Below, one piece after another: positions 56,223 through 64,000 of a stretch of 64,000 nucleotides of DNA. This stretch comes from Linanthus parryae (lineage: Eukaryota > Streptophyta > Magnoliopsida > Ericales > Polemoniaceae), in NCBI GenBank assembly GCA_023055425.1, contig JALGPY010000001.1, forward strand, positions 138,471,368 through 138,535,367, given 5' to 3'. The notes under the pieces are model-generated. The model had not been told where the DNA came from, ran no database searches, and saw nothing but the letters and a program-made list of their open reading frames with translations. The translations under genes and the position numbers were made by a program. Numbering within the stretch: the first letter of the stretch is position 1; every line of letters starts with the position of its first letter.

Positions 56223-58129
56223 TATTTGTAAGGATCTCAATTAAATCCATGAGACTCAAGGAAGACTGGGTAAAGTCCTTGGCCTGACCACCTTGAATCT
56301 TAGACCTCAGGGGAGTACACCTCTAAAGAGTAAGTCTGTTACTGCTAGACCAACCTCAAGAACATAGTCAAATGATATGAGTAGTATCAAGCATACAACG
56401 CGGTTTCAAACTGTGGCATTATTCTTTACGAGGTTAATTACACATTACTTTACCAACTTGTAATATCAAGTATACAAGGGGATTTTAAACTGAACATAGT
56501 CAAACGATATGAGCAGAATAGTTTTAAAACACTTTTTTTTTTTTTTTTTTTTAATGAAAGTTTCAAAACACTGTTATAAAAACACAGTTCTGCTAGTCTT
56601 TCTTTTCCAAGCAACAAAACGAGGTCTCACATCGAACCCAGCAGGTGGCCATTGCAAAAGGCTTTGGTAAAACACTTCAGTAATATTACTCTATGCATCA
56701 TCAGAATGATTAATCTTTGGCCGTTGGTTAGGTATTTCAGAATGAAGGGAAAGCTACTGTAGTGTCTTCGTTGAAGCCTTCGTTTCCCACACTGATTTTA
56801 AAAAACCAGTGGAGAAGTTTCACATTTTCTTTGAAGCCTCATGCTATCATTCGACTTTTCTTCAGAGAGATCATAAATACCAGCTCTAGGCAGCCCTAAG
56901 AAGTCTGAAGCTCTCCTCTCAACAGCAATTCTATTAGAGGTGGAGTACTAGTTTTTAAACAGTGACCTCTGCACTGCAGGAGAAGATAACCATCAACACC
57001 ATAAGAAGTACTACAAATCAGTATTTGAAGGAAAGAAAATTGAGTTGAAGTTGGGTACCTGAGACCACAACTCATGAAATTCCTTTGTAATTTCTCAAGC
57101 TTAGCTGAATAGACAATTCTCAATGATTCGAGCTGCAATCAGGATTCAAAGAGCACCAGTAAGGTTACTGCTCTTTTCCATGCACAAACTGAATTGGAAC
57201 ATAGAAAGCAATCAACCAATGAGTACATGAAACACCCAGATGCAAACACATGTTACAACACACCAGGCTTCGGAAGATGTATATCATAGAAGAAGAAAGG
57301 AAACCAAGATGATTCAGTAGGGTAAAAGAAGCCATATTGTAATGCATGGTAAAACAGATAAATAACACCTCTTGATGTACCAGGACAACCTTGCTCAAGG
57401 CTGAATCTGATGTAAGGAGTCACTTGATGCTACAGGAAAGACAACAAAGCATTCTCCAAAGAAGAGAAAGATAGCATGCAAAGCATAAGGTATAAATACT
57501 GAATAAATTTAATATTTTACCCCTCATGCCTCACAATCAGAAAGGAATCTCTACTTCAATACCTTATGTTAGATGTTTTTCTATTACAGACTTGAGTGAA
57601 AAGGTCGACTCACATGATATAGAAACAGAAAAGTAACAAGGCATGCTCTGGAGGAGCATTGAACTAACCCATGATATGTTAATTGCAGAGACCTTATCAC
57701 ACATACATCTGGACCACTTTCAGTTTATTGCATGAGGAGCAAGCCAGCAAGGTCTGCACTCATGGATGGATCCAGCTAAGGACGAGGGGATACTGTACAA
57801 AGAACATACGTATATTTTCATATATATAGAACTGGGAATAAGCTGCTAACCAGCCTAGCGGTAAAATGCATTCTAGTAGAATGTTTTTACTGCCAAGTAA
57901 TTAGTCCCCAACTTTGGGCAATGCACAAGAACAAGTTGCCAAAATGTAGAACCAACCAGAAAAGAACAAACTGCACTCAATATGGGAACCTGTATAACTT
58001 CATCACATTTGCACATCAGATGACAAGCCACAGAATCTTTCATATGCTTTGAGCGGCTGAGGTAAATACACCCTCCTTATGGACTTATGCTCAATGAGAG
58101 CAGACTGATGATAAGAACTAGTTTCTGTC

Positions 58130-58130
<1 letters not shown>

Positions 58131-58164
<34 letters not shown>

Positions 58165-58190
58165 TGTGTGCGTGTGTGCGTGTGTGTTTC
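58131..58190. repeat. Poly-T followed by (TG)n
   Basis: About 20 T are followed by TG repeats with CG variants, in an intron of the pseudogene. Confidence 0.95.
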
Positions 58191-59873
58191 ATACTCCCCG
58201 CGGCTATATGAGGAAGTAGGTAAAACACTGTAGACTCAAGAAATAGTGAACAAATTATGAAACATGCAAAGAAGAGATTACTGGGCATCCAGTACAAACA
58301 CTGCAGCAACTTATTCGATTCATTGGAGCTTCAAATTTTCCTGACAAGGAATTCCACGCATTGAGAACTTCTTAATATAGTTACCAAGTTGACATCTGAA
58401 TAGTGACGGTAAAGATTTACTTGTGCTTTTGAAAGGACACTGAATAACACATATCCCCCCGTGAAGTTTATAGAATATTTTGACTGTATTTACACAGAAA
58501 CAATAAAAGGCCCATATTTCAAGGAGTAGAAGCAACTGGCATTTTCCAGAGTTGGAGGATGTCAGGATGGTATAATTGAAAAGTTTTAAAAGGAAAACGC
58601 ACGATATGGACTCATTAACAAATCCATATGCTAGCTAGCATTTCATCATAATTCCCTCTTTAATAAGAGATGTCATCCCTAGTCAACTCGCATTCTCACT
58701 AAATGGGCGTCTGGGTTCTCTGCTTCCTAGAAAAATCATTCCAGAAGTTAAAGGTACTACATAGCATCATCATTTCAGATGTTGTACGCCTCTCACACCA
58801 AGACTTGTAGAACATGTTACTTGAATTTGCATGAGTCAATCGTAGTTAATCAATATGTTCTCTCTGTATATGGTACTGCAAGCCAAACTATTCAGTATAT
58901 ACCAAAAGAAAAAAAAAAAAAAAAAATCTGTTCTCAATCACCTATGTTGCCAGGAGAAATGCACAGGCTCTCAAATCTCTCGCACATGAATTTGTTTTTA
59001 TAGTTGAACAAATGTAACTTCTATAAGGAAATTACTTTCAATTATATTACCGTTTAACATAATACATAAATCCAGCCTCACCCACTCACTCTGAGATGCA
59101 GTCACTGAATCCTGCATAAAAGACAACATCATAACAGTAGTATTTATTATTATATACCTTCTAAGAGGGAGAGAAGAACAAACACATACACCAAAGGCCT
59201 GTACGTCGAAGAAGTCGAAAGGATCAAGGTAGCCCAAACAGGCACGCAGTTGAATGTTAAGAAGTTCAAACATTGAAGGAAAATGATGTCATAGAACATT
59301 CATGTTAAAGAGGCAAGCTTACCAGATTCACTTATCAAGCTTCGATTAGTGCACAGAACTTCTATGATCATCTTTTTCTGAGGCTCAGGTATTTGGTATT
59401 ACAAATCAGTAAGTGAGAATAGGTCTGTTCCCCATATTCATACCATGAAAGAGAATCCTCAAAATGAACCACGATTTGTTTGAACACTCGGAACTCTGCA
59501 GGAGAAGATACATGTCAGAAGTGAAGTAAGAAAATTAAAATGCATGAAATTAAAATCTATGTTATCATACTTTATTTAATAAAAGATTTGGTAACCAATT
59601 CACCACCAAGTGTGAACTATTTAACTAATAAGAAAAGATTTCTTATTGAAAAAGCTCAGCAGCAGGAACACTATTTTCTTCCTCAGATAGTTTACTTCAT
59701 TCATAAAATGTACCCGCATTTGTGAACAAAAAATGGTGGATGACAGTTAGGTTTTTATCTGATGCTCGAACATGCTCAGATGGCAACTATTAACAAGGAA
59801 ATAATTGTAAGATTCAAGATCCTGAGAATAAAATTACATGTTTAGGATACTAGCACAGAACTCCACCTGGTTA

Positions 59874-59883
59874 CCCCCCCCCC

Positions 59884-59914
<31 letters not shown>

Positions 59915-59920
59915 ACACTA
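59874..59920. repeat. 27 C followed by (AC)n
   Basis: A 27-base C run passes into about nine AC units. Run length is likely to be unreliable in assembly. Confidence 0.93.
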
Positions 59921-60220
59921 TACCAGTGCCCTCCCCTCGCCCCAAGTATAATTGGTTTTCATTTCCGATTTCCAAAAGAATATCCTCACATTCTGATACT
60001 AGCAAGGAAGAATCTCAGGATAGTTGAATGTCCAAGATATTTGTAGACTTAAATGATTATTCCCTGTTCCAGAATATGATGCAGAAGATAGTTGAGAATC
60101 TAGAGATTAGTGTCACAATACCTCTTGATACGCCAGGTCACCCAAATCAGGTACTTCATTAGGCTGCAAGAAGGACGACGATAATTGACATTGTCAAAAC
60201 AGAAATTTTCCACATCCACT

Positions 60221-60260
<40 letters not shown>
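60221..60260. repeat. Poly-A run, about 38 bases
   Basis: This is a near-pure A run with no element body recognised on its 5' side. It could be slippage or a retroposed tail. Confidence 0.9.
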
Positions 60261-60264
<4 letters not shown>

Positions 60265-60435
60265 GAGGTAAGTAACATTGGAAAGTTTTCATGTCAACAG
60301 AAAGGAGCATCCAGATAGATATTTCGAACTGAACACTCCAGTTTGTATTTTGGGACAATTGTCAAGTGAGAACAGTTCTCACCCATTCTGTTTGCGGAAA
60401 CAGAATTCCAACAGGGGCTAAATCGTGTTTATATA

Positions 60436-61250
60436 GCCATCATTGGACATAAGATTCATTTTGGATAGCAAGGCAGCTACAATAGAAACACCAAGGAAGC
60501 TACAGAAGCGGACAGCACAACTACGGATATACGATAGCACAATTTTGAAAAGTCGGACACGGGCGTGGTGAGGATGTGATAGCAGCAACAGGAACACATA
60601 ATTTTATTTTCTCAAAGCATAAATAGTGTGGCTAATTTCAAAGCTTGATGACCTCAAAACTACCACCATTTCCCAAGGCCCAACAAACTAGCATACATAA
60701 AATAAACTTGAAGACTAATTTTGTGCCCAAATAACAATTGAAGCATCTAGCCTAGCTTGCAGGTGTATTCAAAAGGGGAAATGAAGGATGAGGAGGAGTA
60801 GTAGTAGCCAGTGATTTTTAATTCTGAGCCCAATAGGGACAAGTTGTGAAACAAGCCCAGGTGTGATTATTACCAAAATTAATTAAGCTTTCTAACATAA
60901 ATATGCCCCCGTTAAACTACGTCATTAACTGTTCCAATTCTTAAGGACTCGACCGGACTCATCATCTGCTGGCAATTCCTTCCTACACAGAGGAAAGGAT
61001 GAATCACAGCAGCGTAATAAAGTTACGAAAGAGAGTAGTACATGAGAAGGACAGAGGTGTGTAGTGCGTGTGTACTGAAGTCGCCGGAGAAGAAGAAATA
61101 CGACTTTCGGGCTAGGGTTGGGGTTAGGGTTAGGTCGGAACGCCGAGAATGTACTAGAAATGTTACTCCTTGCAATCAGGGAGGAGCAAGTTCCCGCGGA
61201 GAGCTGAACCTAATAACGGGCCGAGTGGGCTTTCCGGACAACAATTTCTT
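60436..61250. other. Upstream flank of the pseudogene
   Basis: No counterpart of the start exon (MAAAGDDLL) was found. Near 61118 is gggttggggttagggttagg, a short telomere-like or telo-box-like stretch. The frames at 61042-61433 have no domain. Confidence 0.4.
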
Positions 61251-61259
61251 TCACTCCTT

Positions 61260-62935
61260 CTAGTTTGTGAAATGACACTCTTACCCCTTCTAGTCTCGTT
61301 GTCACGTCGAGGAAGAAATGGAACAAACCTTCACAAGGATGGTTCAAATTTCAAAATCAACTCAGACGCTGCGTCAGGTGGAGGTAATTATTTACTTCTT
61401 CTTTTTTTAGTGAAGGTGAAGGTAATTGAGTAATCTATCATACGGACTACCAAACTGGGAAGAATAATATGCAAGCAATCCATTTTCCTCCGTTACCGTT
61501 ACCTATCATTTTTGGTAAATGACACTCTCACCTCCTAAAGTTTAACAAAAAGAAAATAAAAAAGATACTTCCATCCTTTCCTATCTAGAAGAACAATTTC
61601 ACTCGTTCAGTCTGTCAAATTTCATTACACTCACCATTCCCACTATGATGTCGTTAGTCTGGGTGAGAATTCGGTAGTAGAGTATGGAATGACACAATTA
61701 GTGATGTAAGGATAAAAGATACTTTCGCCCTAACAGATTTGACAAAAAGACACTTTCACCCTTCTAGTCTGGGAAATGACACTTTGACCCCTTAAGGGTG
61801 TGACAAAATGCAAGCCACTCACCTCCAGCTTGCGTCACCCCATACTCTAGGGGCATCTCCAACCCTCTGGGGGGAGGGGGAAAACCGTATAAAAATACGG
61901 TCCATGTCCAACTCTATGGGGGAGGGGGAGGGGGTGCTATGGGGAGAAATTTTGCCTTGGGTGTGGCATGGTTAGGGGGGATTTCCCCCTGGGCATCCCC
62001 TCCCCCGACATTGAGTGATAACTTAATTCAATATTTGATAATATTAATTACACTTAGTAATTTTTATGATTATATCATATAAATTTTATTTTATTTTTAT
62101 TATTGATAAAAAATAATAATTTACTCACAATTGTTGAAAAGTATAGTTACGAAAAGTCACCGTTATCTTATTTTGTTCAAAATTTATTAAATTTTATCTT
62201 TTATGCAATTAATAATTATAATTATTAAATTTAGAAACACGATTAAAAAAGCGTAAAATTTATTGAATCACAACGATACAAAAATAGCATTCAGGTACAA
62301 AGCAAATATCACCATTTATTGTGCATAATTACTTTTCTTAGTATTTATAATTTATTTTTAAATTATTAAATATATATTAAAATTTTTTTTTGTTGGGTGG
62401 TGGGAAAGGAATGGTTTGAAGATGAGTAATTGTTTGGGGGAGGGGGGAAATTGTGGGCCCGTGTGGGGAGGGGGAAGGGGAGGAGGAGGGGAGGGGAGGG
62501 GGAAAATTCCATGGGTTGAAGATACCCTAAGAAGACAAATTTGGTCCACAAAACTATTATCGGTGATAGACCCCGCCCTAGACTAATAACATCACAAATA
62601 GGGACTGTGGGTGGGGGCAAAATATACTTTCACCCTCTCAAGTTCCACACAAAGACACTTTCACCCCTTCCTATTTGGAAAACGAGACTTTCCCCTTCAT
62701 TGTGCCCATACACCCCTCTATGTGTCATTCCATGTTCTGGGGGGGGGGGCAAATTTGTCCAAAAGAACTACTATCAGTGACAGACTCCCATCAGACACTA
62801 ACGACGTCACAATTATGGAGTGTAGGTATCTCGGAATTTGGCTTAGTAAAGGGTTGAAAGTGTCATTTAGCGTGTTCTGTTGTCCTAGTCGTTTTATCTT
62901 CGTCACTTGGCTCAATTACCTGTCAACCAAGTGAC
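61260..62935. repeat. Region of GACACTTTCACCCC-type repeat blocks
   Basis: Blocks such as aaatgacactcttacccctt (61268), aaaaagacactttcaccctt (61755) and aaagacactttcacccctt (62654) recur, and one inverted block (ttgaaagtgtcattta) lies near 62855. A segment of about 75 bases (caaatttggtcca onward) recurs at 62538 and 62750. The blocks resemble the arms of the element at 6715-8345. It may be one or more decayed TIR elements. Confidence 0.5.
61851..62527 (+). mobile_element. G-rich MITE, full-length copy
   Basis: It starts GGGCATCTCCAACCCTCTGG and ends gggttgaagataccc, inverted with few mismatches, flanked by tag and taa. Three-base TWA-type TSDs and a GGGCATCTCC-like start suit the PIF/Harbinger (Tourist) group. 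It has G-rich subterminal blocks, an internal ccgtataaaaatacgg palindrome and an AT-rich core. Confidence 0.75.
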
Positions 62936-63259
62936 TTTCAACCGTGTACTGTTAGTTTCGTCTCTTTTTTTTAATTTATATAATATGATGCTTCCTTCTA
63001 AGAAAAAAATGTTATCGTGATAGGAGGATTATTTTCTTCACCCCTCTCGTTGTTCCAGATAATAGAAACGAGACACTTAAGCCAATTGGTGGTGATGTTG
63101 GAGTGTACAAATGTTCACGAGTCGGTTGCAGCGATAGTTGCCGATTTGTTCTTCATAGAATTTTACAAATTGTATGGACAAGATTATGAAATGTGTAATG
63201 TTAAATCGTACTTCATGCTTGTTTTATTTATTATAATTGTTTATTTTTCTAGGGGAACA
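62936..63259. other. Spacer, nothing assigned
   Basis: The stretch is AT-rich with no supported feature. Confidence 0.4.
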
Positions 63260-63587
63260 CATTGAATTAATCAACTGAATAAATGGTTACATCATGACTA
63301 TTGGCTCCAAAAAGCCACTGTGGAAAATCTAAAATCAATTCTTCATCCTTTTGGAGCGTACGAGCATGAACTGCAAGTAAATTGGCCGATTGGTTTGCTT
63401 CACGACGGGTCCATTGTAGTGTTTCTAAATGAGCTCCGCTACTATCGTGAGATCCTCTGGGGGCCATCCTCTGTTTGCATGAGCTACCTCCTCATGTCAA
63501 AACTTTCGGACCCCTTATATCTAGACCTTCCTGTACTCGTTCTCCACAGCCAAATGGATGCCCATCCTCAAAGCAGATGCCTCCGCC
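63260..63587 (-). pseudogene. LINE RNase H fragment
   Basis: The minus strand reads AEASALRMGIHLAVENEYRK, then after stops LQWTRREANQSANLLAVHAR and LILDFPQWLFGANS. These are the middle and end of the LINE-type RNase H domain. It is cut at 63588 by the LTR. Confidence 0.72.
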
Positions 63588-64000
63588 TGTAATACCCCAT
63601 TTTGATTATAGGGGTAATAGGTGACTTTTCATATAGTTTAAATATCAATTATACGACGAGAAGGGAGGTAGTCGTAGTTTTGAAAAGTACACTATAGAAA
63701 AGTTGGGGGTAGAAGTTATAAATTGTAGAAGTTTTAAATACCTCATAAGCAATTTACTAAAAGATAATTAAATAATAATAATAATAATGATGAATAAAGA
63801 AATAAGTAAATTAATGAATAATTAAATAAAAAATTATGAGAGAGCATTCTCCCACTCACACTCAATCGTCTGATGGTTTTCCCCCAAAAACAAGGAGTCC
63901 TTGGGAACCTCAAAGTCTCCTCCTCCCCTCTTAAACCTCACCCTCTTCTTCTCCTTCTCCCGTCCATCCTCACCACCCGACAGACACACACCACCACCCA
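63588..64000 (+). mobile_element. Gypsy LTR (Tekay-like) start, cut by the right window edge
   Basis: It starts TGTAATACCCCATTTTG, close to the start of the solo LTR ending at 43650 (TGTAATGCCCCG), in the opposite orientation. A CT-rich leader-like stretch follows near 63900-63990. The rest lies beyond the window, so it may be a solo LTR or a full element. Confidence 0.68.

Larger units (their letters stand above)
55506..56739. other. Intergenic stretch with local repeats
   Basis: The phrase ttgaatcttagacctcaggg occurs at about 56005 and 56294. The phrase gagaggcatgtaggt/ttggt occurs at 56111 and 56151. catagtcaaatgatatgag recurs 140 bases apart. No genes are evident. Confidence 0.5.
56740..60435 (-). 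pseudogene. Decayed duplicate of the four-module gene
   Basis: Pieces occur in the same order as in the gene at 6.2-22.9 kb: alpha1 near 60121-60170 with its flank to 60435, gamma1 near 59325-59470, alpha2 near 59065-59115, beta2 near 58020-58083, alpha3 near 57370-57425, beta3 at 57060-57133, gamma3 to about 56740. Intron sequence matches too (for example 58200-58330 with 13570-13710). Beta3 reads LESLRIVYSAKLEKL and then loses one base. Alpha1 lacks part of its coding sequence. Alpha2 is frameshifted. The fourth module is missing. It is non-functional as a protein gene. Confidence 0.82.

Noticed and set aside
58779..59003. Plus-strand frame in the pseudogene region
   Set aside because: It is antisense to the pseudogene and crosses a poly-A run, with no domain.
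61110..61140. Interstitial telomere repeat
   Set aside because: There are only about three TTAGGG-like units, and plant telomeres are usually TTTAGGG. It is more likely chance or a telo-box motif.

Overview
The window is nuclear DNA of a flowering plant, most likely a eudicot. The grounds are GT-AG spliced genes with large introns, Stowaway, G-rich and hAT miniature elements, Helitrons with CTAG ends, L1-type LINEs, a chromodomain Gypsy element primed from tRNA-Met, Copia and TRIM elements, and many microsatellites. There are no bacterial-type genes. Transposable elements make up most of the window, and many can be bounded exactly by target-site duplications (TSDs).

Layout. 1-3.3 kb: 5' part of a decayed LINE on the minus strand, running off the left edge. 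6.2-22.9 kb: one apparently intact minus-strand gene of 13 coding exons encoding 612 residues, built from four repeats of a three-exon module; its introns carry a TIR element, a G-rich MITE, two Stowaway MITEs and other repeats. 23.8-25.2 kb: two Helitrons joined head to tail, the first carrying a hAT MITE. 25.2-32.7 kb: a gag-only LTR retrotransposon whose 3' LTR is split by a solo LTR. 34.1-39.0 kb: a Copia relic, minus strand, with two solo LTRs nested in it. 39.0-45.5 kb: a tRNA-derived SINE, a hAT element, a 2.6-kb solo LTR and a Mutator-like element. 45.6-52.5 kb: the first four coding exons of a plus-strand gene with a complete but decayed chromovirus inserted in intron 1. 53.9-55.5 kb: 3' end of another LINE. 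56.7-60.4 kb: a colinear, decayed and 3'-truncated duplicate of the 612-residue gene. 61.2-64 kb: arrays of a GACACTT-type repeat around a G-rich MITE, a LINE RNase H fragment, and a Gypsy LTR running off the right edge.

The two host genes have no functional link visible here. I do not recognise either protein family. The main results are the four-module gene with its decayed duplicate, and a densely nested set of elements whose insertion order can be read from TSDs.
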